Notes: generated from the sequence alone by a model not told the origin. A DNA stretch of 64,000 nucleotides from Herpetosiphon geysericola (GCF_001306135.1 NZ_LGKP01000004.1:124001-188000); one strand, 5' to 3'. Positions 9,186 to 18,857 are shown, counted from the stretch's first letter. Made by a program: numbers and translations.

Positions 9186-9530
9186 CTACCCTGCCAATTT
9201 CTGGCGCAAGGCAGCAATTTCGCGCTCAATATCGGCCACGTAATTATCGAGCCAGCCAGGAGCCGACGCGCCCAATTGATTTTGGCGCATGCGCAAGCGG
9301 CGCAATTCGCGCTCGTTTTGGCGCAATTGCTCGCTCAGCGACGGTGCATATGGCTCGGGATTTGGCTCAGCCAAGGCTGCATCGGGCACTTCATCCAAAT
9401 ATTGCACCACTAACTCGCTAACCAAGTCGCTGACTTCCATCGAACGCGCACGACACAACCGCTCCAACCGATCCCGTTGTTCGGCAGGTAAGATAACTCG
9501 ACAGGGCAAAGTAAAGAAACCGTCGCTCAT
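9186..9530 (-). CDS. Coiled-coil protein with a ribbon-helix-helix-like N-terminus (114 aa)
   Basis: The start at 9530 is chosen because GGAGG lies seven bases upstream and it gives an ATGA overlap with the stop of the preceding gene. Residues 1-50 (RVILPAEQRDRLERLCRARS, then VSDLVSELVVQYLDE) resemble a ribbon-helix-helix DNA-binding fold: a short strand, then two helices. Residues 65-114 form a charged coiled coil (LRQNERELRRLRMRQNQL and IEREIAALRQKLAG). It is translationally coupled to the O-antigen-ligase-like gene. It may be a small regulator or scaffold; nothing more specific can be read. Confidence 0.65.
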   Translation of the reverse strand: MSDGFFTLPCRVILPAEQRDRLERLCRARSMEVSDLVSELVVQYLDEVPDAALAEPNPEPYAPSLSEQLRQNERELRRLRMRQNQLGASAPGWLDNYVADIEREIAALRQKLAG

Positions 9531-11611
9531 GATTCCTCCGTTGCGGCTGGCCGCCATACACTGATAAGGAGCAAGCTCCACCAGAGATATATCATATCAC
9601 CGCCGAGCATGGTTTGGTCAAGCATGCCATGAATCACTAAATCTGCTAGCATCGCCAAAGCAACGTAGCGCAAGGCTGCGCTGCTACGCAACCAATGCCA
9701 GAATTGCCAACCAAGCATGGTCAAAACCACTAGCAAACCCAACAAACCAAGTTGCAGCCACACATCAAGCAGTAGATTATGCGGATGCGCCAAGGTCAGA
9801 AATCGAATTTGCGGAATTCCATAGCTGCTTGGCTCAAGGTGGGCAAATTGATCTAAGCCAAAGCCAAGGATTGGTTGATCCTGCACGGCGCGCCAGGCGG
9901 AGGCCCAAATTTCTTGGCGGGCTGAGCCAGTGCCTTCACCAAGCCGTAGCACCCGCGCCAATAAGCTTGGCTGAATCAAACCAAAGCCAAGTAAGCCAAC
10001 AAGCGCCACACCACCAGCCCCAAGCAGCAAACGCCAACGCCGTTGTAGCACTAAAACCAGTGCAACTGCCCCAATGACACCCAGCCATGCGCCGCGCGTA
10101 AAGGTCAACAATACGCCGCAGCTTAGTGGAATACTCAACAGCCACGCTGCTTGGCGCTGTTGCAGGGATTCAGCGCTCAAGGCCAAGGCCAAACTGCCAG
10201 CCAAACCAGCGCCCAAATACACGCCGAGCGCGGTCGAGCTGGGCAATAGGCCGATTAAGCGCGGTACGCCAGTAGTGGCCCAAACGCCTTCGCCCAAGGC
10301 AAAGCGCACCAAGCCATCGCCTGCGACCCAAGCTGCCATTATGCTGTAGCTCCAGAGCATGCTCTGTGGCTTGACCCGTTGCGTCGCCAATAAACCAAGC
10401 GCCAGCAAGGCCCACAATGCTGGCTCGACAATGGTGCGGCGCAATTCACGCAAGGCGGTGGCGCGTTCAACCAAGCCGCTTGAGCTAAAACTAAGCCCAG
10501 CAGCCAGCACCAAGCCCAGCCCAAGCGCAACAACTGGCCAATGCCAGCGCGCTTTGAGCCAAGTTAATTGCGGGCGCTTGCCTTGAAACCAGCGCCAAAC
10601 TACGTGCAAACTAAGCCCTGCACTGCTGATGCCAAACAAGGTTTCGTTGAGCGGAAAGCTGAGATTGTCAACCAAGCGCGCCCGATAATAGAGCGGAATC
10701 GCCAGCAGCGGCAAGCATGCGGCCAAACTTGGGCGCAGCATAATCAGGCCAACTAATGCCAACAAACCAAGCGCTGCCAACGGCCATGGTAGGCCAAACC
10801 AAGCAGCGAAGGCCAAACCAGCAGCTAAAAGCAGCCAATCGGCGACCAGCACTTTGCGCAAGACCCACCACAAGACACCAGCTAAACCCAAGGCCAAGCT
10901 TGTGGCCAAAACCCAACGCCACCATGGGCGCTGCGTTGCTTGGCTGGCGCTGGTTTGTTGCAAGGTTTGGGCATATTGATCAAGTACTTGGCGATAGGTT
11001 TGGTCGAGTTCGCGCAGTTGGCGCTGGCTATAACTTGCCCGCCCAACCTCAATCGCCGCTTCGGTGGCTTGATCGAATGTGCCTGTACTGATTGTAATTG
11101 CACGAGTTTGAAAATATGCGCTGCTTGGAGCCAGCCAATCGCCACGCGTGCCAAGCGGCGGCGGATACAATTTAAGCTGCTCGACGATTGGCCAGGTGGC
11201 AGAACGCAACTGCTCGGCCAATGCGCCTAAATCGCGGGTTTGACCCATCAAGGCAGCATCGTAGGCCTGCAAAGCTTGGCGTTCTTGCTCAGCAGCCAAC
11301 GAGGCCTGCGCCAGCAAATTCACATCATCGGCCAAGGCTTGCCGCGCTTGGGCTTGTTGAACGGGGCTTAGTTGGGCTAATTGCACGCCACGGCGCTCGA
11401 AATCACCGCGCTCGCCATCAAGCACTTCTGCCGCCTCAACCGCAATTTGGCGTTGTTCTGCCTGCTGATTGAGCGTCGTCAAGCTCGCTTGCAATAATGC
11501 AGCAGGAGCATTGGCATTCGATAAAGCTGGCATTGGCAAAAGCAATGTCCAGAGACACAGGCCAACGACGAGCAAAGCCAGCACCCGATCAAACTGGCGC
11601 ATGTGAGCCAT
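9527..11611 (-). CDS. O-antigen ligase/polymerase-like membrane protein (694 aa)
   Basis: The ATG at 11611 is preferred over the upstream TTG because AGGAAAG then sits at normal spacing. The N-terminal hydrophobic segment is followed by a ~200-residue extracytoplasmic region rich in Ala, Gln and Leu (QRQIAVEAAEVLDGERGDFE), probably helical. Many membrane helices follow. The typical Wzy_C signature is seen late in the protein: LTFTRGAWLG, a periplasmic loop with GTGSARQEIWASAWRAVQDQ and PILGFGLDQF, and a HPHNLLLDVWLQLGLLGL segment. Proteins of this family join or polymerise surface glycans. The substrate is unknown, and no glycosyltransferase genes lie beside it. It forms a two-gene unit with the coiled-coil gene at 9186. 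Confidence 0.8.
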   Translation of the reverse strand: MAHMRQFDRVLALLVVGLCLWTLLLPMPALSNANAPAALLQASLTTLNQQAEQRQIAVEAAEVLDGERGDFERRGVQLAQLSPVQQAQARQALADDVNLLAQASLAAEQERQALQAYDAALMGQTRDLGALAEQLRSATWPIVEQLKLYPPPLGTRGDWLAPSSAYFQTRAITISTGTFDQATEAAIEVGRASYSQRQLRELDQTYRQVLDQYAQTLQQTSASQATQRPWWRWVLATSLALGLAGVLWWVLRKVLVADWLLLAAGLAFAAWFGLPWPLAALGLLALVGLIMLRPSLAACLPLLAIPLYYRARLVDNLSFPLNETLFGISSAGLSLHVVWRWFQGKRPQLTWLKARWHWPVVALGLGLVLAAGLSFSSSGLVERATALRELRRTIVEPALWALLALGLLATQRVKPQSMLWSYSIMAAWVAGDGLVRFALGEGVWATTGVPRLIGLLPSSTALGVYLGAGLAGSLALALSAESLQQRQAAWLLSIPLSCGVLLTFTRGAWLGVIGAVALVLVLQRRWRLLLGAGGVALVGLLGFGLIQPSLLARVLRLGEGTGSARQEIWASAWRAVQDQPILGFGLDQFAHLEPSSYGIPQIRFLTLAHPHNLLLDVWLQLGLLGLLVVLTMLGWQFWHWLRSSAALRYVALAMLADLVIHGMLDQTMLGGDMIYLWWSLLLISVWRPAATEES

Positions 11612-11785
11612 ACACAACAATCTTTCCTATGGTCTATACCACATTATCGTGCTGCTATCACACTCCAAGCAAGCAGAGCGCCAATCAGTGTGGGAGCAAA
11701 CATCCTGCGGGTTAATCCTGCTTAGAGGGGTTATCGCCAGCTACGAAGTAGGCTAGGATTAGCAACGGTTCATAGCTGCTGAGCC

Positions 11786-12175
11786 CTAGACATCAAACGA
11801 CGCTTTGGATTGTTGCACCAAGACGCTTGCAACATCAGGTGGCTGCCAATCGGCAGGTTTTAGCTGTTTGCCATCGGCACGGCGCGGGCCGGTGGTTTTG
11901 GCTAAATTTGCCCGATGCACTTCGGCAAACACTGGATTAAGCTCGATGCCATAGGCAAGGCATAGGCCATAGGTAACATACAGTAAATCAGCGGCTTCTT
12001 GAGCAATAGCCACGAGATCGCCAGCGGCAAGGGCCGCCTGGAGCTCGCTATATTCTTCCTGAAGTAATGTTTGGCGCAACGCTTGCACAGCGATAGGAGG
12101 GAGTTGAGGACTATCTGGCAACTCCATTCCAATCGCCTCGTGAAATGCGCGCACCGCAGCGCTATGATCTGGCAT
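11786..12175 (-). CDS. MazG-like nucleotide pyrophosphohydrolase (129 aa)
   Basis: The motif EEYSELQAALAAGD, followed by EAADLLYVTYG, is the EExxE...ExxD metal-binding pattern of all-alpha NTP pyrophosphatases, which hydrolyse nucleoside triphosphates to monophosphate and pyrophosphate with magnesium. The C-terminal part (RANLAKTTGPRRADGKQLKP) matches the 'phosphoribosyl-ATP pyrophosphohydrolase-like' members of this superfamily. The ATG at 12175 is chosen over a TTG two codons earlier. The protein is about the usual length for single-domain members. Likely roles are house-cleaning of non-canonical nucleotides or phage-related NTP hydrolysis; the sequence does not say which. Confidence 0.8.
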   Translation of the reverse strand: MPDHSAAVRAFHEAIGMELPDSPQLPPIAVQALRQTLLQEEYSELQAALAAGDLVAIAQEAADLLYVTYGLCLAYGIELNPVFAEVHRANLAKTTGPRRADGKQLKPADWQPPDVASVLVQQSKASFDV

Positions 12176-12294
12176 CGTCAACCTCGAACCAATGAACCGC
12201 GCTTATCCTACCCGTGATCAGCGAATGCTGCAACTGATGGCCCCGTTTTTGCCATCGTATTCGCTTGACAGTCCCTAGTTCGGAGCCTTTTCGC

Positions 12295-12699
12295 ATGACA
12301 ATGTACTCACGCCAGATTGATGCGCAGACCCGTACTGCGCAATTCTCCTTAGATCCACGTGGGATCTTATGGATCATCTCGCTCCCTGCAGCCCAAGAAA
12401 CGCCTGCTGACGCGACTGAAAATGTAGCAGTCATGCAACGGCTCTTGGCCAATCGGCCAAACAGTGCGGTTATTCTCGATATGCGGGCCTTAGAAGCGAT
12501 CGATCGCGAAGCTCGCCATATTTATACCAACAGCGATGCTAAGTTTCCCTCGCGGGGCTTAGCAATCGTGGTCGAATCGGCAACAAGTCGGATTACCGGT
12601 AACTTGTATATGACGATTAGTCGTGGTAGTGGCCGCCCAACCAGAATGTTTCAAACTCCCGCCGATGCTGAAATTTGGGCGGTGAATCAACTTAACTAA
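12295..12699 (+). CDS. STAS-like (DUF7793-type) protein (134 aa)
   Basis: The ATG at 12295 has CGGAG at suitable distance. The pattern matches the STAS/SpoIIAA-like fold: an N-terminal strand region (GILWIISLPA), a helix (ENVAVMQRLLANRP), the strand AVILDMRALEAIDREARHIY with its Asp-Met-Arg turn, then GLAIVVESATSRITGNLYM and the C-terminal FQTPADAEIWAVNQL helix. I recall similar small domains being annotated as DUF7793 or STAS/SEC14-like; that name is from memory. They occur singly in large bacterial genomes and are thought to act in regulation. No kinase or phosphatase partner is adjacent. Confidence 0.6.
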   Translation: MTMYSRQIDAQTRTAQFSLDPRGILWIISLPAAQETPADATENVAVMQRLLANRPNSAVILDMRALEAIDREARHIYTNSDAKFPSRGLAIVVESATSRITGNLYMTISRGSGRPTRMFQTPADAEIWAVNQLN

Positions 12700-12715
12700 T
12701 TAAAAAATGTTAGGC

Positions 12716-12745
12716 AAGGGGATGCGAGCATGCTCGCATCCCCTT
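12716..12745 (+). terminator. Terminator after the STAS-like gene
   Basis: A perfect 30-base palindrome: AAGGGGATGCGAGCA (12716-12730) directly followed by its complement (12731-12745), then TTG. It can terminate on either strand and separates the STAS-like gene from the DUF2254 gene. Confidence 0.8.
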
Positions 12746-12853
12746 TTGTGGTTAATAATAGCTACAAAACTTGCCAAAACCCACAATTTGCTGCAAGATC
12801 AGCACGGCCCAAGGCTCAGCCGCACGCTGTTTATTCCAAAAACGAGAGGCTTT

Positions 12854-14188
12854 ATGCGCATAACCCGCGAACTTGAAAATCAGTATCATAAGCTGGATTC
12901 ATCGTTATGGTTTCGACCAACGCTGATCGCAATTGGTTCAGCTATTTTAGCGTTTATCACCGTCGAGCTTGATCGCGTTTTCGATTTTGAGCGGGTGGTT
13001 TTTTTGCGGGCTGGAATCGACGATGCGCGGGCGATTCTTTCATCGGTCACGAGTTCGATGCTGACTGTAACAACAGTTACATTTTCGATCATTATGGTAG
13101 CGTTAGTATTAGCCTCGCAACAATTTTCGCCACGAATTATTCGTAATGTGATGCGCGATACGCCTTCGCAGTATGTTTTAGGCACATTTATTGGTACATT
13201 TATCTATAGTTTGCTGGTGTTAGGCCAGATTAATGATCAAGCAGCATTAATTTTTGTGCCAATTCTCTCACTTGCCACGAGCATTCTGCTAACCCTTTTG
13301 AGTATTGTGGCTTTTATTTATTTTGTGCACCACATCGCTGAAACAATTCAAGCTAGCGTCTTGATTGCTCGCGCAGCTGAACGCACAATCGATGTCTTAG
13401 ATCGACGCTTCCCAGAAAGCTTGGGCCATGCAATGGAGCACATCCCAGCGCCGCCAATCCCTAACGAACCCTCAACCACGATTTACAATTCTAAGGGTGG
13501 CTATATTCAGGCGATCGATCCAGTGCCGTTGTTGGAGTTGGCCCAGCGTTTCGATGTCGTCGTTTATATGGATCGTGCGGTTGGCGATTTTGTGCCAACT
13601 GGGAATCCATTGTTGCATATGTTCCCGCAGCGTGAGCTGAATCGCGATGCAATCGCTGAATTTCAAGATGTATTTGAGTTTGGCTTAGAACGCACGTTGT
13701 TTGATGATGTCTTGTTTGGCATTCGCCAGCTGGTTGATATTGCGCTCAAAGCGATTTCGCCTGCGGTCAATGACCCAAGCACGGCCATTAATGCGATCGA
13801 TTTGTTGAGCGATGTGCTAGCCCAGGCCATTCGTCGCCCTGAGCAATCGCCATGTCGCTACGATGAATTTGATCAGCTACGGGTGGTTGCAAACACAATT
13901 ACGTTTCGTCAAATGTTGGGCACTGCAATCAACCAAATTCGGCAATATGCCAAAAGCGAAATTGCAGTAACTGCGCGCTTGTTGGTGTTGTTGAATGAAG
14001 TTGCCTTAGCGAGCAACGACCAAGAGCGACGCGCAATGCTCTGGGAGCAAGCTTGCATCATCGCGCGTGGCGCTGATAAAGGGATTAGCGATCCTTATGA
14101 TCGGGCCTATATTAACGAGCATTTGCTCACTCTCGCCAACACTTTAGCAATTTCAGCTGCGCAACGAATTACACTGACAGTTGGCTAA
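12854..14188 (+). CDS. DUF2254 family membrane protein (444 aa)
   Basis: The ATG at 12854 (GAGAGG upstream) is chosen because the longer frame would start inside the terminator palindrome. Four membrane helices lie in the first ~190 residues (LIAIGSAILAFITVELDR, a second with TVTTVTFSIIMVALVLAS, a third with GTFIGTFIYSLLVLG, a fourth with ILLTLLSIVAFIYFVHHI). A ~250-residue soluble domain follows, with the conserved DIALKAISPAVNDPSTAINA motif. This layout and these motifs match DUF2254, a widespread inner-membrane family without an established function. The last 20 bases overlap the 3' end of the convergent diguanylate cyclase gene. Confidence 0.85.
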   Translation: MRITRELENQYHKLDSSLWFRPTLIAIGSAILAFITVELDRVFDFERVVFLRAGIDDARAILSSVTSSMLTVTTVTFSIIMVALVLASQQFSPRIIRNVMRDTPSQYVLGTFIGTFIYSLLVLGQINDQAALIFVPILSLATSILLTLLSIVAFIYFVHHIAETIQASVLIARAAERTIDVLDRRFPESLGHAMEHIPAPPIPNEPSTTIYNSKGGYIQAIDPVPLLELAQRFDVVVYMDRAVGDFVPTGNPLLHMFPQRELNRDAIAEFQDVFEFGLERTLFDDVLFGIRQLVDIALKAISPAVNDPSTAINAIDLLSDVLAQAIRRPEQSPCRYDEFDQLRVVANTITFRQMLGTAINQIRQYAKSEIAVTARLLVLLNEVALASNDQERRAMLWEQACIIARGADKGISDPYDRAYINEHLLTLANTLAISAAQRITLTVG

Positions 14189-15971
14189 TTGCAGGATCGA
14201 AGCGCTCGACCGTATAGCAATTGCGGCCTGCTGCTTTCGAGCGATACAAGGCTTGATCGGCGGTTTGGGTCAGGCGCTCAGCCTCATTAATTGTCTCGGT
14301 CCAAGCAATCCCAAGGCTAATCGTAACAGTGACAGCGGTTTGTTTGAGCACATACGGCGTGTTGGCAATCGCGGTGCGCAAGCGCTCGGCAATCACGATT
14401 GCCTCTTGGATTGAGGTATGCGGCAAAAAGACCAAAAACTCTTCGCCACCGTAGCGCCCAAATACATCGCTATGGCGCAGTACCAAACGTGCGCGTTGGG
14501 CAATGCCACGTAACACTTCGTCGCCGCTATCGTGGCCATACGTGTCGTTAATCGTTTTGAAAAAGTCAATATCAAACATAATACAAGCCCAGCCTTGATG
14601 ATCGGCAGGTTGATGTTGCAAGGCTTGCTCAATTTGCTCATAGAGGCCACGCCGATTGAGAATCTCGGTCAGCGAATCAGTTTTGGCCCATTCGGTCAGT
14701 TGCAAATTAATTTGTTGAATATCGGCTAATTGCTGATGCAAATCATCATTTTGCAAATGATAGAGCGCAGCTTGATTGCGTGCTTCATCTAAACGATACA
14801 TTGTTTGCAATACTTGCATCCGACGCACCGATTGCTCATTGAACACTGTATCTTTTAATTCATAATAATGTTTATAATGTTTTAGCGAAGTTTTAAAATC
14901 GCCTAAAGCTTCATAGGTATCAGCCAAGGCTTGATGAATACGATAGACTTTTTGTTGATTGGTGCTTGGATTGACTGAAATCAACGCTTGCTCAAGAATT
15001 ACTCGGGCAGTTTGATAGTGCTTCGTTTGATTGAGCAACACACCATGGCGAATTAATGCTTCAATCGCTTCAGGGCTATTATTTGAGCCACATGCTAATT
15101 CATAAGCATGGGTAAAATGCTCAATGGCTTGATTTGGTTGTACTAGCCCAGCATAGGCCAAACCCAAATTATTATGACACTCAGCTTGGCCTTGTTGCCA
15201 ATCGATTTCGTGATACAGCGCCAGCGCTTGTTCGCCATAGCCAACAGCCTGCTCAAATTGGCGCAGAGCGCAGGCTGCGCGCCCGCTGTTATCGAGAATT
15301 TCAGCGCGCATACGCACGTGAGCTGGAAATTGGGTCATTGCTTCGAGCAAGCGCAAGCCATGAGCCAACTCATCAAGCGCAATTTCTGGGCTTTGTAATT
15401 CGCAATGCAAAAAGCCCAGATTATTGCAAATCAAGGCTTCATACCATTGATCATTTAATTGGATCGCATCGCGCTTGGCTCGCAGCAAATATTGCAGCGC
15501 CTCGGTGTAATTGCCCAGCACAATCAACAACACACCTAACGCATTATGGACAGCTGCGCTATGAATGCCACTTGCCAAAAAAGCATCGCTATCTTCGGTG
15601 CCAAGCGATGCCGATTGAAAACTGGTATCCAAAATATCGAGCCAATGGGGATCAGGCTGGCGTGGCGTGGTGAGCTGGCAAAGTTTGCTGGCCCGAAAAA
15701 GATAGGTCAAGGCCTGATGATATGATTGTTCGCTAAATAGCAGCTTGGAGCGCCAGTAAAAACAATCGATCAAGCCTTGGGTGTAGGGCTTGCCATCGTC
15801 GCCAGCCATGCGCGCCAAGCCCTCAGCCTGATGGTTGAGCGACCAAGCCTGTTCATGGTCAACTAAACGCAATTCGGCAACTAATCGGTTCAGCACATCG
15901 ACATGCTGCATTGGGTTATGAATTTCGGCCAATGCAGCATGTAAGGCTGCTAAAGTTGTTGCATGCTTCAT
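14169..15971 (-). CDS. TPR-repeat diguanylate cyclase (600 aa)
   Basis: The first ~400 residues are tandem helical repeats of tetratricopeptide type (for example EALICNNLGFLHCELQSPEI and AECHNNLGLAYAGLVQPNQA), followed by a coiled-coil linker and a C-terminal GGDEF domain of ~170 residues. The active-site motif is GGEEF and is catalytically intact. The inhibitory I-site RxxD is present five residues before it (RHSD). The enzyme should make cyclic di-GMP from two GTP. It has no membrane helix, so it is cytosolic, with the TPR part sensing or docking to a partner. An ATG at 15971 and a GTG three codons upstream are both possible starts; neither has a clear ribosome site. Confidence 0.9.
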   Translation of the reverse strand: MKHATTLAALHAALAEIHNPMQHVDVLNRLVAELRLVDHEQAWSLNHQAEGLARMAGDDGKPYTQGLIDCFYWRSKLLFSEQSYHQALTYLFRASKLCQLTTPRQPDPHWLDILDTSFQSASLGTEDSDAFLASGIHSAAVHNALGVLLIVLGNYTEALQYLLRAKRDAIQLNDQWYEALICNNLGFLHCELQSPEIALDELAHGLRLLEAMTQFPAHVRMRAEILDNSGRAACALRQFEQAVGYGEQALALYHEIDWQQGQAECHNNLGLAYAGLVQPNQAIEHFTHAYELACGSNNSPEAIEALIRHGVLLNQTKHYQTARVILEQALISVNPSTNQQKVYRIHQALADTYEALGDFKTSLKHYKHYYELKDTVFNEQSVRRMQVLQTMYRLDEARNQAALYHLQNDDLHQQLADIQQINLQLTEWAKTDSLTEILNRRGLYEQIEQALQHQPADHQGWACIMFDIDFFKTINDTYGHDSGDEVLRGIAQRARLVLRHSDVFGRYGGEEFLVFLPHTSIQEAIVIAERLRTAIANTPYVLKQTAVTVTISLGIAWTETINEAERLTQTADQALYRSKAAGRNCYTVERFDPAISQLSV

Positions 15972-16063
15972 GCTTGCCACGCAGTGTAATGATTAAAAAT
16001 TCGTTGCATGCATCATAGTGGCTCATGGCAATTGATGCAACTCTTGCGTGGTGTTTTTAATTG

Positions 16064-16846
16064 CTACAATGGCTCGCGCAGCCACCACCAGGCTTCATTA
16101 GCCACCGCCGCGTGTTGCAGGCTAGCAAGTTTGTCGGGCGCAACCAGCCAATCTTCGAAGGCTGCTCGGCTACAGAGCAACGCCGCTCCCGCTGGCACGC
16201 CGCGCTGTTCAAGCAATTTCAGCACATGCTCTAAACCATGCGCATTCAATTCGGGCTTGGCCTCAGCCGCATAGGCATCGAAGGTCGTCACATAGGCTAT
16301 TTGACCATTATGCACTTCCGCAAGCAGGCCAATCGCCAATGCATCAGCATCAAACACACACAATGCAAGCCCAGCCTCTGCGCCAAGTTGCGCCAAAAAG
16401 TGCTCGATCCCAGCATAAGTCCAATGGTTCCAATGGCCTGCTGGCGGCGGTACGGTCACATAGCCTTGGCCGTCGCCCCACAACAGCGAATATACCAGAT
16501 GATAGTAGGCGGGCATGCTCAGGCCACGTTGTTCCGGCTGTTGCGCTTGGCGGGCAACTTCGGCCAAATGCTGCTTGCTGATGACATGTACCCGATCCCA
16601 ACGGCCTTCGCTGGCCAATTCTTCGGCTAAAGCTTGGGGCGTGGTTGCCAGCTGGCCCGTGATTTCGCGCTCAATCTGATTGTTGCTATCCACCGCGCGT
16701 AAAATCTGGTGGCCATCGTGGAGCACATACAGGCCATGTTCGCCAGGCCGTGCTGCCTGGAAGTATTTACCAACTTCGATAAAGCGCCCAATATTGCGCC
16801 ATGTGATTGGATCAAGATCTAACACCTGCCAGAAACGATCAATCAT
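16064..16846 (-). CDS. Unknown protein at the end of the beta-galactosidase operon (260 aa)
   Basis: I do not recognise a family. The ATG at 16846 (GAGGTG upstream) overlaps the end of the GH35 gene by 8 bases, so translation is coupled and the gene belongs to the transporter and beta-galactosidase operon. The protein is soluble, with an acidic and Trp-rich character (WDRVHVISKQHLAEVARQAQ, GHWNHWTYAGIEHFL, WWWLREPL at the end). The stretch ALCVFDADALAIGLLAEVHN and GQIAYVTTFDAY looks like paired beta strands. No signal peptide, membrane helix or recognisable catalytic motif is seen. Position suggests a role in handling the imported sugar or in regulation; that is inference only. Confidence 0.6.
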   Translation of the reverse strand: MIDRFWQVLDLDPITWRNIGRFIEVGKYFQAARPGEHGLYVLHDGHQILRAVDSNNQIEREITGQLATTPQALAEELASEGRWDRVHVISKQHLAEVARQAQQPEQRGLSMPAYYHLVYSLLWGDGQGYVTVPPPAGHWNHWTYAGIEHFLAQLGAEAGLALCVFDADALAIGLLAEVHNGQIAYVTTFDAYAAEAKPELNAHGLEHVLKLLEQRGVPAGAALLCSRAAFEDWLVAPDKLASLQHAAVANEAWWWLREPL

Positions 16847-18857
16847 GCTGCACCTCAACAATCGCTATCGTGTAGGCTGCTAGGCTAATTGGGTGCTGTG
16901 GTTGCAATGCAGCGCCTTCGAATGCTCCCCAGATGCTGGTTAAGCGCACTGGCTGGGCAAAATCCAAGCGTGAGTTGATTGCTTCGGCGGTTGGGTTGGC
17001 GACAAACAACATCTCGCGGCCTTGGTAGCGATGGCTGGTAACCGCCAATTGTTGATGCTGTGGGCGTACAGGCAACCCAGCAGCTAGCTCGGCGCAAAAC
17101 GCAGCCAATTCGGCCTGACTAAGCAAGCCTAAATAGCCATTGCCCAGGGCAACTTGACGCTTGCCTGCCAATTGATCAGCCAAGATCGTACAAGGTTGAA
17201 AATATTCATCAAGGGTTGGCAAAGTCGGGCCAAGCCAAATCGTCGCCCCAGCTTCGGCAGCCTGCAACAAGCGTTGTTGATCGGCGTTGCTCATCCAATC
17301 GATGCTTTGGGCAAACACCAATTTATAGTCGGCCATTCGCTGGCTGCGCAAATGGCTATCGCTCAAATCGTAATCGATATGATTGGCTTCAAGCGTGCGT
17401 CGCAACGAGCCATACCAACTTTGGGAATCAAAATCGTCGCTTTCAGCTTCAAGATCGCTGCTAAAACCCAAATCCAACTCGACCCGATAGAGCGCTGGCG
17501 GCAGATTCAAAAGATCAACATGGCCATAGTGCAAGGTCGAGGTTGCTGCTCGGTAGCGACCAAGATCGTAGCTCATCAGCACCAAGACCTCTGGCTTGCG
17601 CTGAAAGTTCCACCATTGCTGTTGCTGCAAAAAGCCCAGCAAACGCTCGAAAAATTGGGCATATTCAGGTCGATAATCGCCATGACGGGTGATTGGGCAG
17701 GCCAGCCAGCGATCACGCTCGACCAACATATAGAAATTAAAGGCTTTGACGCCATACATCAAAGCCGCCAAGCTCACAAACTCGGTTTCCTCGGGGAGCG
17801 GAGTCATGGCGTGGTGAATCCACAGGCCGCTGCCAAACTCAGGGATGAAGGGCAAGCGGGTTGTGCCAGCCATATAGCGCACCAAGGTGGTCGCGCCATC
17901 AAAACCCTGCGGTTGGCGATAGTAATTAATTCCGACCCAATCGATATGGCCGTTGGATTCCATGGCATTGATATCGAGCGGCGTGCGATATTGAAACGCC
18001 ACATCGTGGAATAACGGCACATCAACCACGCCGCGCTCACGCAGCATATCGGCCATGGTTGCCACAATCCAATTAACATGCACTTCCTTGTAGCGCACCC
18101 AATCGAGGTGAGCAATCAAATCGGGGCGGTTGGCAATGTCTGCATCGCGGGGCGCAACCACAGCCTCAAAGCTGGCATAGTTGGTAGCATAGGCATGATT
18201 CAATTCCTCGATTGCGCCATATTGCTCAGCCAACATTGCTTGATACAACGCCAGCGACGAGGGGCTATAATCGGTGGCGTAGGCTTGTTCATGAAACATG
18301 TAGCAGGTTTCATTATCGCTTTGCACTGCGACAATTGGCCCATGAGGCGCAAGCTGCGGTACAATCACTTGGCACATGTGGTCGAACCACACGCCAACTG
18401 CGGCCACATATTCGGGGCTGGTATACGATGGCACGGGAAATTGATGCGGCGGATGCAAACCCGCTGCCAAACTCATATGCATGGTATCCAGTGCCGTGCG
18501 CGCCTGCATCGCCGGATCGTCCAAAATCCATTGGGGAAAGCCAAAGTCGGTCAATTCGGCGTTGATCAACGGACCAGGCCGGACAATTAACCAGATTGCG
18601 CGTTCATGGCACAGCCGAATAAAGGCCGCGAGATCCTTACGTGGATCGATTTGGCCCCAATCGTATTCGCCGGGAGCGGTTTCATGCACGCCCCAAGGAA
18701 TATAGGTTTCGACCATGGAAAAACCAAGCGCCTTAGCTTGGTCGAGAATATATTCCCAGCGGTCGCGCTCTAAGCGCCAATAGTGGATAGTGCCGGAATA
18801 GACCGGCACCTCCTGACCATTGACTGCGAGACCATTAGCAGTTAGCGTTACGCTCAT
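16839..18857 (-). CDS. GH35-type beta-galactosidase (672 aa)
   Basis: The TIM-barrel N-terminus is recognisable: SGTIHYWRLERDRWE, then VETYIPWGVHE, then IVRPGPLINAE, all typical of glycoside hydrolase family 35 and related clan-A enzymes. The likely acid/base Glu is in VAVQSDNETCY and the likely nucleophile Glu in PFIPEFGSGLW. There is no signal peptide, so it acts in the cytosol on sugar brought in by the adjacent transporter. The ATG overlaps the stop of the ATPase gene upstream (18854-18857), which ties it to that operon. Substrate could be a beta-galactoside, but beta-glucosamine or other glycosides are possible within this clan. Confidence 0.82.
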   Translation of the reverse strand: MSVTLTANGLAVNGQEVPVYSGTIHYWRLERDRWEYILDQAKALGFSMVETYIPWGVHETAPGEYDWGQIDPRKDLAAFIRLCHERAIWLIVRPGPLINAELTDFGFPQWILDDPAMQARTALDTMHMSLAAGLHPPHQFPVPSYTSPEYVAAVGVWFDHMCQVIVPQLAPHGPIVAVQSDNETCYMFHEQAYATDYSPSSLALYQAMLAEQYGAIEELNHAYATNYASFEAVVAPRDADIANRPDLIAHLDWVRYKEVHVNWIVATMADMLRERGVVDVPLFHDVAFQYRTPLDINAMESNGHIDWVGINYYRQPQGFDGATTLVRYMAGTTRLPFIPEFGSGLWIHHAMTPLPEETEFVSLAALMYGVKAFNFYMLVERDRWLACPITRHGDYRPEYAQFFERLLGFLQQQQWWNFQRKPEVLVLMSYDLGRYRAATSTLHYGHVDLLNLPPALYRVELDLGFSSDLEAESDDFDSQSWYGSLRRTLEANHIDYDLSDSHLRSQRMADYKLVFAQSIDWMSNADQQRLLQAAEAGATIWLGPTLPTLDEYFQPCTILADQLAGKRQVALGNGYLGLLSQAELAAFCAELAAGLPVRPQHQQLAVTSHRYQGREMLFVANPTAEAINSRLDFAQPVRLTSIWGAFEGAALQPQHPISLAAYTIAIVEVQHD

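Noticed and set aside
9829-11472. Many long plus-strand frames opposite the O-antigen-ligase-like gene.
   Set aside because: They are antisense shadows of a GC-biased coding region, with no homology or ribosome sites.
12707-12853. N-terminal extension of the DUF2254 protein by 49 codons.
   Set aside because: The extension begins inside a 30-base terminator palindrome and has no family counterpart; the ATG at 12854 fits the domain start.
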